This document shows positions 18,287 through 27,637 of a DNA stretch of 64,000 bases, piece after piece; position 1 is the stretch's first letter, and each line of letters starts with the position of its first letter. A model generated the notes under the pieces. It made no database searches, was not told the DNA's origin, and worked only from the letters and a program-made list of their open reading frames with translations. Source of the stretch: JBAYDV01 sp041672845 (GTDB taxonomy: Bacteria; Bacteroidota; Bacteroidia; Bacteroidales; UBA932); assembly GCA_041672845.1 (NCBI GenBank), contig JBAYYV010000003.1:238089-302088 (forward strand). The letters are read 5' to 3'. The position numbers and the translations under genes are program-made.

Positions 18287-21200
18287 ATGAAAAATTTTAC
18301 TATAAATAGAAGGATTACGATTATCATGCTGTTTACAGCATTGACCTTTTTAGGAATATTCTCTTACAAACAGTTAAAAGTAGAATTATTGCCTAATGCT
18401 GAATTACCTGTTTTTTATGTACAGGTGATATCAAAGAATGATATGGATCCATCTTATATAGAATCTGAGGCAGTTATTCCTGTCGAAAGTGCTATTAGTA
18501 GTATTAGTGGAGTAGATAAGATAGAGACTGAAATTCAAAGTCGTTATGCTTCTATTAAGGTTACCTTTAAGAGCGATGTTAAGCTTAATACCACATATTT
18601 AAAGTTTCAGGAAAAACTGAAGGAGACTGCTACTCAGCTTACGGACAATTATACATTAAATGTGCAGAAAGTAGATATGCAGTCTATGAATTCTGCTTTA
18701 ATGACTCTTAATGTAGTCGGTTCAGATGGAGTGGATCGTTTGCGTAATATTACGGATGAACAGATTACTAAGCATTTAGAGAATATAGATGGAGTAGCTT
18801 CTGTGAAAGTTTATGGTGGTAGAGAAAAAGCTATTGAAATAGTATTAGATAAGGAAAAATGTAAGTCGTTAGGTCTTTCCCCTTCTAAAGTTTCTGCTCT
18901 TTTATCTCAAAATAATGAAGATAAAACTTTTTGTGGTAATATCATTGAGTCTTCTAAAAAGTATTTTGTACATGTTAATTCTTCTTATGAAAAGGTAAGT
19001 GATATAGAAAATGTAGTAGTCGGTAATGGTCCTATTTATTTAAAAGATATTGCTGATATTTCTTATGATTTAAAAGATGAGACGACCTATAGTAGAGTAG
19101 ATGGTAAAGAAGTAGTCACTATTTCGATTTCTAATGATGCTCAGTCTAATTTGATAGAATTATCTGACAGAATTAAAAAGAATATTAAAGTACTTAATGA
19201 AACGGTTCTTAAGCCTTATGAAGTAGAAATTAGAGTCCAGAAAGATAGTGCAGAAGATATGGCTAAGAATATTAATAGGATTATAAACTTAGCTCTTTTA
19301 GGGGGATTATTAGCTGTTATTATTTTATGGTTATTCCTAAGAAATATCCGTTTGGTATTCTTTATTGCATTGTCTATTCCTATTTCAGTATTTACTGCAT
19401 TTAATATTTTCTATGCTGCAGGTATTACTATTAATACTTTAACTCTTATGGGTATAGCTCTGGCCATAGGAATGTTGCTGGATAATTCTGTCGTAGTTCT
19501 TGAGAATATTTATAGACTTTATACTACGGGTGTAGGGGCTAAGGATTCTGTAGTGAATGGTACCAAAGAAGTTTATCGTTCAGTTCTAGCTTCGACTCTT
19601 ACTACAGTGACGGTATTCTTACCATTTGTCTTTTCTGATAATTATATGATTAAGCTTCTTGGTCAAAATATAGGTGTTTCTATTATATGTACTTTGATTA
19701 TTTCTCTAGGATGTGCGTTATTATTTATCCCTATGGCTTCATATCTTATTCTTCGGTCTAAGAAGGGTAAAGCATCATTTGAGAAAAAAATATCAGTATT
19801 TGATCCCATTATTCAAAAGTATTTAGTTATAGTAAAATGGTGCATGAGACATACTCCTGCTGTTATTATTACTGCGATATTGATGTTTGGAGTTTCTTTA
19901 CTTTTATGTATTACCTTATCTTTTAATACTAAACAGTCTATTGATTCAGATTCTTTCGTGATTTCTTTAGATATGCCTACATCTTCTACTTTAGATAATA
20001 CGGATCAAGTAGTTAAGGTTATAGAAGAAAGACTTGAAAAAAATCCTGATAAAAAAGAAATATCTTCACAAGTAGAAGATAAACAGGCTAGGATAATATT
20101 TAAATTTGACAAATCTATTTTAAAGGGGATTAATAAGAAATCAGTTTCTACTATAAAAAATCAGTTGGAAGAAAGTCTGAAAGATATTCAAGGTGGATAT
20201 ATAGAGGTTTCTGATCCCATGAGTTCTGAAGGTGGTTCTACAGTTATGATGGGAATGATTCGTTTCTTATCTGTATTAGGTATTGGTAATTCTGACGAAC
20301 ATATTACTATAAAAGGTACAGATTATGATATGATGCAAGTAGTAGCTAAAGACTTGGATAACAGACTTGAGTTATTGGATTATATTCGTCGTGCTAGAAT
20401 TTCTCGAACACCTCGTCAAAATGAGGTAGTTCTTCGTTTTTCTCCTGAACTTATGACTGTATATCAAGTTACTGGTTCTGATATTAATACATCCCTTAGT
20501 ACTCTTACTCCTGAACAGTCTTCTGGGTCCAAATTTAAAGTAGGGGACAAGACTTATGATATAGTTATTAAGAATAAAATGTCAGCAGAAGATTCTATTA
20601 AAAAAGCTGAAGGTAAAGGTCCTACTTTAGATCAACTTAATAATTTAGATGTGACGACTACTTCTGGTGCTGATTTCAAAATGAAAGAGATTTCAAACAT
20701 TAATACTGAACGAGGTCGTGCTAAGATATATAGAGTTAACCAGGAAAAGCAATTAGAGATTAAATATTATTTTACTGAAACTGTTAAAGATTCTAAGTCA
20801 TTACTGAAAAATTATAAGACTGAAATAGATGATATGATATCTAATTATCCTATTCCTAATGGTGTAGCTTTAGAAGTTTTTCATGAAGAAAGTCCCTTAA
20901 AGGATTTTAAATTCTTACTTATAGCTGCATTCTTATTAATTTACATGATATTAGCTTCTGTGTTTGAGTCATTGACGACTCCGATAGTTTTAATGTTTTC
21001 TATTCCTTTAGCTGCTACCGGTGCATTTATAGGTTTGATTCTTACAGGTAATAGTTTATTGAATGCCAATACTTTAGTAGGACTGATGATTCTCTTAGGT
21101 GTAGTGGTGAATAATGGTATTATTTTGATAGATTATTCAAATATCTTGCGTACAAGAGGTTATAGCCGTCATCGTGCTATGATTTCTGCAGGTATTTCTA

Positions 21201-23020
21201 GAATACGTCCTATACTTATTACTTCTACTACGACTATCGTAGCTATGCTACCTATTGCTTTAGGCAATGGTGAATATGCAGGAGCTATCGGTGCTCCTTT
21301 CGCTATTACAGTAATAGGCGGTTTGATGTTCTCGGTACTATTAACCTTATTTTTTATTCCTACAGCTTATATGGGTATGGAGGATGCTTTGAAGTGGTTC
21401 CGTGAACAAAATAAGGGTCTTAAATTTTTCGAAATTATTATCATCTCTGTTATTATTATTGGAGTTATATTTACTTCAGCTTCGCTAGGTTGGAAGATAG
21501 TTTATTCCCTATTGTCAATATTTTTAGTTCCGCTGATATTCTATTTTTTAGAGATTTCTCTAAAGAAGGCTAACGCCAATATTATTTCTGACGGTGATGA
21601 TATAAATATTCATATTACTAATCTAGTCAAGATATATGATAGACCTTCTACCTTTATGCGTGAATGGGATAGCGGTGAAGAACTGCGTGATATGATAGGG
21701 GAAGGAGTTCATTATCACAAATGGAAAGATTTTAAAGGTCTTATTTGGAAAATTGGTATTCTAGCTTTTATGATATTTATGTGTTATTTTCATCTAACAC
21801 AAGGTTTCTGGATTACTATCTTCTCTGTATTGATATATCTAACAATTAATGCATTGATAACTAAAGTCTTTGTATATAAGAAATATAAAGTTTCTAAAGG
21901 GATTAACGATAGACTAAAAAATAAACTTAAAAGAATTAATAAGATAGAACAAATCTTATATTGGGTAGTTCCTCTTGTGATTTTTGCGTTGCTTGCTGGT
22001 AAAATCAATAATGTAACAGTGACTATTATTATTTTCTTCCTTTGGTTTTTCTGTTTATATGTGAATAAAACGTCTCATTATATTTATGATAATAATATTA
22101 ATGTAAAACGTATAAAAGGTAATTATAATGGGGAAAAGAAACTTTGGTATAATATAGTTCTATCTATTCCTATTATTGGACATAGAAAGCGTCCATTTAA
22201 AGCACTAAAAGGTATTAATATGGATATTAAAACTGGTATGTTTGGATTATTAGGACCTAATGGTGCAGGCAAATCTACATTAATGAGAATAATTGCAGGT
22301 ATTTCGGAACCCAGTTATGGATCTATATTTATTAATAGTATGGATACTCGTATTTATCGTGAAGAATTACAAGGACTTATAGGTTATTTACCTCAGGAAT
22401 TTGGTACATATGAACATCTTACTGCTTGGGAATTTTTAGATTATCAAGCATTATTGAAGAATATAAAGGATGAACAAGTTCGTCATAAAAGATTAGAATA
22501 TGTATTGAAAGAAACTAATATGTATGATCGTAAGGATCAAAAAATTGGTTCTTTCTCTGGTGGTATGAAACAAAGAATAGGTATTGCTCTTATATTGCTT
22601 CATTTACCTAAGATTTTAATCGTAGATGAACCTACTGCGGGGTTGGATCCTAAAGAAAGAATTAGATTCAGAAATTTGTTGGTAGAATTATCTAAGAATA
22701 GAATTGTTATATTCTCTACTCATATTATTGAAGATATTGCAAGTTCTTGTAATCAAGTGGCGATTATTAATAAGGGAGAATTGAAATATTATGGTGATCC
22801 TATAGAAATGGTATCAATGGCTGATAAAAAGGTTTGGATGTTTGATATTCCTAGGGATGAATTTGAACAATATCTAGATATTAAGAGAGTTATTAATCAT
22901 ATACCAAATAATAATGTGATTAGAGTTAGATATTTGTCTTCTGAGAAACCATATAATACTGCTGTCTTAGTAGAACCTAATTTAGAAGATGCATATTTAT
23001 GTATGCAGAAAGGAATTTAG
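18287..23020 (+). CDS. RND permease fused to an ABC ATPase domain
   Basis: A single 1577-residue frame. Residues about 1-1040 are a complete RND permease (TM4 segment AIGMLLDNSVVVLEN near 395, second-half GVVVNNGIILIDYSN near 940). After two extra spans (about 1045-1085) comes ITNLVKIYDRP near 1108, which looks like the first strand of an ABC domain. About 185 residues with roughly four more membrane spans follow. Then there is a full ABC ATPase: Walker A GPNGAGKST near 1323, Q-loop LPQEF, signature FSGGM near 1425, Walker B ILIVDEP near 1445, and FSTHIIED for the switch His. The frame is uninterrupted. The protein would join proton-driven and ATP-driven transport parts in one chain. The ABC-2 permease at 23091 is the likely partner of the ATPase part. 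Confidence 0.88.
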   Translation: MKNFTINRRITIIMLFTALTFLGIFSYKQLKVELLPNAELPVFYVQVISKNDMDPSYIESEAVIPVESAISSISGVDKIETEIQSRYASIKVTFKSDVKLNTTYLKFQEKLKETATQLTDNYTLNVQKVDMQSMNSALMTLNVVGSDGVDRLRNITDEQITKHLENIDGVASVKVYGGREKAIEIVLDKEKCKSLGLSPSKVSALLSQNNEDKTFCGNIIESSKKYFVHVNSSYEKVSDIENVVVGNGPIYLKDIADISYDLKDETTYSRVDGKEVVTISISNDAQSNLIELSDRIKKNIKVLNETVLKPYEVEIRVQKDSAEDMAKNINRIINLALLGGLLAVIILWLFLRNIRLVFFIALSIPISVFTAFNIFYAAGITINTLTLMGIALAIGMLLDNSVVVLENIYRLYTTGVGAKDSVVNGTKEVYRSVLASTLTTVTVFLPFVFSDNYMIKLLGQNIGVSIICTLIISLGCALLFIPMASYLILRSKKGKASFEKKISVFDPIIQKYLVIVKWCMRHTPAVIITAILMFGVSLLLCITLSFNTKQSIDSDSFVISLDMPTSSTLDNTDQVVKVIEERLEKNPDKKEISSQVEDKQARIIFKFDKSILKGINKKSVSTIKNQLEESLKDIQGGYIEVSDPMSSEGGSTVMMGMIRFLSVLGIGNSDEHITIKGTDYDMMQVVAKDLDNRLELLDYIRRARISRTPRQNEVVLRFSPELMTVYQVTGSDINTSLSTLTPEQSSGSKFKVGDKTYDIVIKNKMSAEDSIKKAEGKGPTLDQLNNLDVTTTSGADFKMKEISNINTERGRAKIYRVNQEKQLEIKYYFTETVKDSKSLLKNYKTEIDDMISNYPIPNGVALEVFHEESPLKDFKFLLIAAFLLIYMILASVFESLTTPIVLMFSIPLAATGAFIGLILTGNSLLNANTLVGLMILLGVVVNNGIILIDYSNILRTRGYSRHRAMISAGISRIRPILITSTTTIVAMLPIALGNGEYAGAIGAPFAITVIGGLMFSVLLTLFFIPTAYMGMEDALKWFREQNKGLKFFEIIIISVIIIGVIFTSASLGWKIVYSLLSIFLVPLIFYFLEISLKKANANIISDGDDINIHITNLVKIYDRPSTFMREWDSGEELRDMIGEGVHYHKWKDFKGLIWKIGILAFMIFMCYFHLTQGFWITIFSVLIYLTINALITKVFVYKKYKVSKGINDRLKNKLKRINKIEQILYWVVPLVIFALLAGKINNVTVTIIIFFLWFFCLYVNKTSHYIYDNNINVKRIKGNYNGEKKLWYNIVLSIPIIGHRKRPFKALKGINMDIKTGMFGLLGPNGAGKSTLMRIIAGISEPSYGSIFINSMDTRIYREELQGLIGYLPQEFGTYEHLTAWEFLDYQALLKNIKDEQVRHKRLEYVLKETNMYDRKDQKIGSFSGGMKQRIGIALILLHLPKILIVDEPTAGLDPKERIRFRNLLVELSKNRIVIFSTHIIEDIASSCNQVAIINKGELKYYGDPIEMVSMADKKVWMFDIPRDEFEQYLDIKRVINHIPNNNVIRVRYLSSEKPYNTAVLVEPNLEDAYLCMQKGI

Positions 23021-23090
23021 TGTTTCGCCAAGATTTCAGGGTAAGAGATTTAAAAAATAGATAAAGAAATAGAATAAATAAAAAAGGAAA

Positions 23091-23801
23091 ATGGCCAATA
23101 ATTCAATTAAAAATCTTAATACTATTTTAAGATATAATTTTAAAATTATTTTTAATGGTAAGCTAATATGGTATTTTATAGCAGCTACTATTATATTAAT
23201 AGGTTTTATGTATCTATTTTGTTTAAATCCTGATAATGTTATCGGTGAAAAATCAGTATTTTCGGTTATTATTATTCCGGCTTTTCTGATTATTTTTTAT
23301 CCTTCTGTCTTCGGTATTCAAAACGATGCAGATGCTAAGATTCTAGAAATATTATTCGGTATTCCTAATTACAGATATAGGGTTTGGGGAACAAGATTAG
23401 CTATGATTCTTATTAGTGCTATAGCCGTAATATTCCTTTATAGTTTACTAGGTATCCTGTTCTTGTATCCAATAAATCCTTTTTATATGACTTTTAATGT
23501 TATTTTCCCCATATTTTTTATGGGGACTTTAGCATTTATGTTTTCTACATTGACTAGAAATGGTAATGCTACAGCACTGATAATGATATTAATTATTTTA
23601 TTTTTTTATCTAATATTAGGTAATTCTTTAGGTGCTTCTAAATGGAATATATTCATGAATCCTTATGATCAGCCTTCAGATATGCATCCATCAGTATTTC
23701 TCGCCATAGTTTGGCAAAACAAAATCATTCTTTTCATAGCTACAGTGGTAACTACTATTATTGGTTTACTTAGGCTTCAGAAGAGAGAGAAATTTATATA
23801 A
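23091..23801 (+). CDS. ABC-2 type permease
   Basis: 236 residues with six hydrophobic spans (about 27-45, 62-80, 108-130, 140-155, 168-185, 212-228) and the plan of a short ABC-2 permease. It starts 70 bases after the RND-ABC fusion gene on the same strand and is the last gene of the block. It is most simply the membrane partner of the ATPase fused to the preceding protein. The last 36 bases overlap a convergent small gene on the other strand. Confidence 0.85.
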   Translation: MANNSIKNLNTILRYNFKIIFNGKLIWYFIAATIILIGFMYLFCLNPDNVIGEKSVFSVIIIPAFLIIFYPSVFGIQNDADAKILEILFGIPNYRYRVWGTRLAMILISAIAVIFLYSLLGILFLYPINPFYMTFNVIFPIFFMGTLAFMFSTLTRNGNATALIMILIILFFYLILGNSLGASKWNIFMNPYDQPSDMHPSVFLAIVWQNKIILFIATVVTTIIGLLRLQKREKFI

Positions 23802-24038
23802 TAAATTTTGTAAAACAAGATTTCTACCGAAATTATTTCGTTTATTTCCATTTTCAACTCCATATATAGCTGCTACTACCATAAAAATAGGTAAGATAGT
23901 GCGTGCTTTTATTAGCATACTAGCTAATAAAAATGATAAGATATTTAACCACATCACTGGGTGACCTAGGTGAGCAAAAACCACAGTTTCTGTTACTGTC
24001 GCTTGAATATGTTCTTTGGCTAGGTTTTTGGCTTCCAT
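23766..24038 (-). CDS. small hypothetical membrane protein
   Basis: 90 residues: a soluble N-terminus (MEAKNLAKEHIQATVTETV) with two hydrophobic segments (about 29-45 and 48-62) and a basic tail. The N-terminus is 10 bases after the CYTH gene's stop on the same strand, so it may be co-transcribed with it. It converges on and overlaps the end of the ABC permease gene by 36 bases. I cannot name the family; the amphipathic start and two spans make it look like a real protein rather than a shadow frame. Confidence 0.55.
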   Translation of the reverse strand: MEAKNLAKEHIQATVTETVVFAHLGHPVMWLNILSFLLASMLIKARTILPIFMVVAAIYGVENGNKRNNFGRNLVLQNLLYKFLSLLKPK

Positions 24039-24048
24039 TTTTAAATTA

Positions 24049-24519
24049 CTATTTCCAGTTCTTATAAGGATTTTTCATTAACATGGAGTTAAAATATTTT
24101 TTATCTCCAGTTACTTCTTTTCCTAACCATTCAGGTTTTACAAAATCTTCGTTTTCATCTTTTAATTCGATTTCTGCTACTATAAGACCATCATTTTTTC
24201 CGTAGAATTCATCTACTTCATAAGTATGGATTCCAGATTTTACTAAATAACGAGTTTTGTCGATAATACCTGGTTCACATAGTTCTAAAAGATTTTTAAC
24301 ATCTTCTATAGGAATTTCTTTTTCCCATTCGAATCTGCTAGCTCCACTAGCATTTCCAATACCTTTAATAGTAATATAACCTTTATCACCTTTAATACGT
24401 ACTCTTACAGTTCTTTCGGGAACTGAAGATAGGTATCCTTGAGTAATTCTGAGTGCTTTTACTGATGATGATTTAAAATCACTATTCACTAAGAATTTTC
24501 TTTCTATTTCTTGTGCCAT
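24049..24519 (-). CDS. CYTH-domain protein (inorganic triphosphatase-like)
   Basis: 156 residues, the length of a single CYTH domain. It opens with the diagnostic EIERKFLV motif (residues 4-11), then paired basic strands TVRVRIKG and GYITIKG, an acidic EWEKEIP strand, KTRYLV, YEVDEFYG and a final VAEIELKDE strand; together these form the tunnel that binds triphosphates with divalent metal. Bacterial relatives hydrolyse inorganic tripolyphosphate. Its N-terminal 38 bases overlap the remains of the porin gene. It lies just downstream of a phosphate-uptake locus, which fits a role in phosphate metabolism, but this is inference. Confidence 0.9.
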   Translation of the reverse strand: MAQEIERKFLVNSDFKSSSVKALRITQGYLSSVPERTVRVRIKGDKGYITIKGIGNASGASRFEWEKEIPIEDVKNLLELCEPGIIDKTRYLVKSGIHTYEVDEFYGKNDGLIVAEIELKDENEDFVKPEWLGKEVTGDKKYFNSMLMKNPYKNWK

Positions 24520-25045
24520 AATAATTAGTTTGTAAATCTTTTATAGTCTTTTTAATGTCTTCTACTTCTGTAGATTCTGAGTTAATAGTTTCTACTTTAG
24601 CCCCATTAATAAGAACATTACCGAATTCACAAATAGTATCGTTTACCATATAACCATATCTCTGTTTGTGTACACGAACAGCTTGAAGATCTGGAGAAGA
24701 TTCTACCATATCCATATCCATATAGATTTCACCATACCAGTTTTTATTTACTTGAGCTTTTAATGCGAAACGGGCACAACGAATAGATGCACCATTTCCG
24801 ATAGCATCATAGTCTGAATTTTGTCCCCAGAATGCAGCATAATCAGCTTAAATACGGGTGTCAGTCCATACTTTATATCCTAATTTACTATTTTCTAAAA
24901 TTAAGATACCGTCCCTATAAGTAACATTTACAGGTTCTTCTTGTTTAATTTCAACACCATATTGGTCATAGTGTTTTACTTTTTGGGCATTCATAAAAGC
25001 AGTAGTACATGCTAATAGTGCCAGAGCCATAATAATTTTTTTCAT
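24482..25045 (-). pseudogene. broken phosphate-selective porin (OprO/OprP type)
   Basis: The frame begins with a signal peptide (MKKIIMALALLACTTAF) and YGVEI, KLGYKVWTDTRI, then meets an in-frame TAA at 24848-24850. Reading through in the same frame gives AIGNGASIRCARFALKAQ, then NKNWYGEIYMDMDM, the conserved N-terminal strands of the Bacteroidota phosphate-selective porin family. After about residue 120 the similarity ends and an unidentified segment (RVHKQRYGYMVNDT onward) runs to the stop at 24482. A working porin is about 350-400 residues, so most of the barrel is missing. It follows the PiT-like gene by 33 bases, so it was probably the third gene of a phosphate operon. Confidence 0.75.
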
Positions 25046-25078
25046 GATTAATGTGTTTAATAATTAAAGAATCGTGGA

Positions 25079-26788
25079 TTAAATATTTTTTATGAATTTG
25101 ATAAGGTTATCACCTTTTTTAAGACCTAATTTGATTCGTAATCTATAGCGACTTATTTCGACACTTTTAGGGGAAATGTTCATTAATGACGCTATGTATT
25201 TACTAGAAAATCCCAACCTCAAAAGAATTGTTAATTTTTTTTCTTGTTTAGTTAATTTTGGAAAATTATCAATTATCCTCATTTCGAAATCCTTATGTAA
25301 AGTTTCTAATTGACTATAAAAGCCGTCTATTTCTTCACTAAATGAAAGTCTCTGTTCGATTTGTGTTTTTAATTCGCGAATCTGAGTTTTCTTGACTGCA
25401 TTATCACTTTCTAATGATATGTCATTTAATGAATTATATATTTGAGTTAAAAAAGTTTTTTGTTCAGATATTTTTAAAGCTACATCTATTAAAGATTGTC
25501 TACGATATTCTAACTGACCTTGAAGCTTTTGATTTTTATCGATAACACTTTGTACTTCATTTTGGCTAATTAATTTTTGATTTTCAAATAATTCTTGATG
25601 ATTAGTGTATGAATTAATTCCATTAATATTTTTTATATGGTGCTGTTTTTTTACATATAAACCAAATATTATTACTATAACAGCTAGAATAGAAATTAGT
25701 ACTATATTCAAATCTATTTTATAAAAAACTGGTAGATTATTAGGAAGTAAATCGATATTAAATCTCATATTATAAACATCTGTAATATAATAGCTTAAGA
25801 TAAGAGCAAATAATGGACTGATAATATTTGCTATTAGAGATTTTATTAATACTTGTGAATTAATCTTTTCTTTCCCCTGCATTAATCCTATCCCTACTAC
25901 AGAACCCAAGAATATAGAAGACAATGAAATAGGCAAAATATGTGAATCAATATCTGGAATTAAAGAACTGGAAAATATAAATAATGTAATAGTACAGGAT
26001 AATATAACTGTAGTTAATTCAGTTATAGATAAATCATAATATTTCATATAGACTTTATCTGAATCACTAAAGAATTTTTTTCTTATTATTATAACTAATA
26101 CTAATAGAGGTAATATTAATAATAAAGGGTAAGATAATTCACTAGAACTAACATATAAATTATTACTTATGAAACTTATTATATACTCGTTATTAATTCC
26201 GATAGCTACTGCAAATAATATAGAACCTCCTATAGCAATAAGATGCAAAACGTAGGTATAAGAGAATAATTGAGGATGTCTTTTATGATAAATAGTAGTA
26301 ATAATAAAATATAATATCATAGAAACAGATAGAGCCTCGATAGGGGCTATTAGCCAAACGGCTCCTATCTTAGTCATAGTACTTAATGTTACATTTAAAC
26401 CAGTGGCTAATTTCCAACCAATAATGGCAGCCAAGAAAGTATAAGGAGCAGATACGAACTTACTTAATCTTGATAATGCCCATAATGTTATAAAAGAAAC
26501 TACTGAAATAATAAGAAGATTGCTATTAGATATCGGCTTAGAATTAGGATATATAGAACTTACTACTTGATAAAATAATGAGTTGAAATTTACAAATATG
26601 ATATCTTTAGAATAGTAAAATAATACTGAAAGTAATGAAACTAATATTATAGATATAACTAATATATATAATGTATTCTTCTTTCCTACAGAAGAAATCA
26701 TTATAGGACCAAATGAATATGTAAAATCCAATTTTACAAACCAATAGCCAAATAAAAGTAAAGATAATATAGTTATTAAGTATGTCAT
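25079..26788 (-). CDS. PiT-family phosphate transporter-like membrane protein with C-terminal LuxR-type HTH
   Basis: 569 residues. The first 380 hold about ten membrane spans arranged as two repeats like PiT phosphate transporters; GWKLATGLNV with WLIAPIEALSVSM, and VGIGLMQGKEKINSQVLIKS with NIISPLFALILSY mark the ends of the repeats. The canonical GANDxAN motifs are not recognisable, and the usual PVSTTH is FVSAPYTF, so transport may be altered. Residues about 400-500 form a coiled coil. Residues about 505-560 are a GerE/LuxR helix-turn-helix (KLTKQEKKLTILLRLGFS, then SPKSVEISRYRLR). The order DUF47 - PiT - porin supports phosphate. The HTH suggests direct control of transcription by a membrane transporter, as inference. 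Confidence 0.75.
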   Translation of the reverse strand: MTYLITILSLLLFGYWFVKLDFTYSFGPIMISSVGKKNTLYILVISIILVSLLSVLFYYSKDIIFVNFNSLFYQVVSSIYPNSKPISNSNLLIISVVSFITLWALSRLSKFVSAPYTFLAAIIGWKLATGLNVTLSTMTKIGAVWLIAPIEALSVSMILYFIITTIYHKRHPQLFSYTYVLHLIAIGGSILFAVAIGINNEYIISFISNNLYVSSSELSYPLLLILPLLVLVIIIRKKFFSDSDKVYMKYYDLSITELTTVILSCTITLFIFSSSLIPDIDSHILPISLSSIFLGSVVGIGLMQGKEKINSQVLIKSLIANIISPLFALILSYYITDVYNMRFNIDLLPNNLPVFYKIDLNIVLISILAVIVIIFGLYVKKQHHIKNINGINSYTNHQELFENQKLISQNEVQSVIDKNQKLQGQLEYRRQSLIDVALKISEQKTFLTQIYNSLNDISLESDNAVKKTQIRELKTQIEQRLSFSEEIDGFYSQLETLHKDFEMRIIDNFPKLTKQEKKLTILLRLGFSSKYIASLMNISPKSVEISRYRLRIKLGLKKGDNLIKFIKNI

Positions 26789-26810
26789 TACTGATTTTTT
26801 ATACTACTAA

Positions 26811-27458
26811 TTATATATTTTGTTTGATAGACATAACAGCTAGTTGATCAGCTACGATTTCAGCAGCTACTGCTATATTTTCTATATGCAAAGCGAAATA
26901 TCTTAAATGAATTTTTTCACTTTGTTTTAGTTTATTCATTTGATGAAAAACTTTTCTTTTTAAAGCCTGCGATTGTGTAGTAGCTTCTTTTTTATAAAAA
27001 TATACTCTATGAATTTTTTCGTTAATAGTTTCTGGAAGATAGAAGTATGCTTTCGCTAATGGGATTACACATTCTGCAGTTAAAGTAGAAAGCTGAGTTA
27101 ACTTAGTAAAATCTTCATTTAACTCAGGTAAAATATATGGAGCTTCTATTTCAAACTGAAAGAGACTTTCATTCATAAGATTAATAATATGATACATACT
27201 ACTAACAAGTCTCATGATATCTCCACTTGCTTTTAATAAATAAGTTTGAGTATATAGATTAGTTTCTATTTTCCGCCTTAAAATACTAGCTTCTGTATCG
27301 AAGCCATTAAGTACTTCTAGATTATGATTAAAATCATCAGTTTTACCTACTAAATAATTATTGACTCCATCTTTATATTCTATAATCGCTTGGTCAATAG
27401 TATTAATGTAACTCTCAAGATCTTCTGTATTTTTGTTTTTACGCTTAAAAAAAAACAT
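26811..27458 (-). CDS. DUF47 / PhoU-like phosphate transport regulator
   Basis: 215 residues, all helical, starting MFFFKRKNKN, as is typical for DUF47 proteins, with PhoU-like helix pairs holding acidic and His residues. DUF47 proteins are cytosolic partners of PiT transporters and are usually encoded just before them, as here (22-base gap to the PiT-like gene). The likely job is to gate or regulate phosphate uptake. Confidence 0.88.
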   Translation of the reverse strand: MFFFKRKNKNTEDLESYINTIDQAIIEYKDGVNNYLVGKTDDFNHNLEVLNGFDTEASILRRKIETNLYTQTYLLKASGDIMRLVSSMYHIINLMNESLFQFEIEAPYILPELNEDFTKLTQLSTLTAECVIPLAKAYFYLPETINEKIHRVYFYKKEATTQSQALKRKVFHQMNKLKQSEKIHLRYFALHIENIAVAAEIVADQLAVMSIKQNI

Positions 27459-27483
27459 AACTTATAATTTTATTTGTGTGGAA

Positions 27484-27491
27484 CAAATATA
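27484..27491 (-). promoter_or_regulatory. putative Bacteroidota -7 element for the phosphate operon
   Basis: On the minus strand the bases read TATATTTG, a match to the TAnnTTTG -7 box, 25 bases before the DUF47 start codon. About 19 bases upstream the -33 position reads GTTT rather than TTTG, so the promoter is only partly canonical. Transcription would start near 27478. Confidence 0.4.
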
Positions 27492-27637
27492 TGAATATTT
27501 CTTATAATTAAAACGATACGTAGAGTGTGAGAATTAAATTAATTCACACTTTTGAGTATTATTATAAAACTATCTATTTAATAATCAAAAGGTTAATATA
27601 TGATTTGCCGTGTGAGTTTTATTGTATGTAGAGTTTT

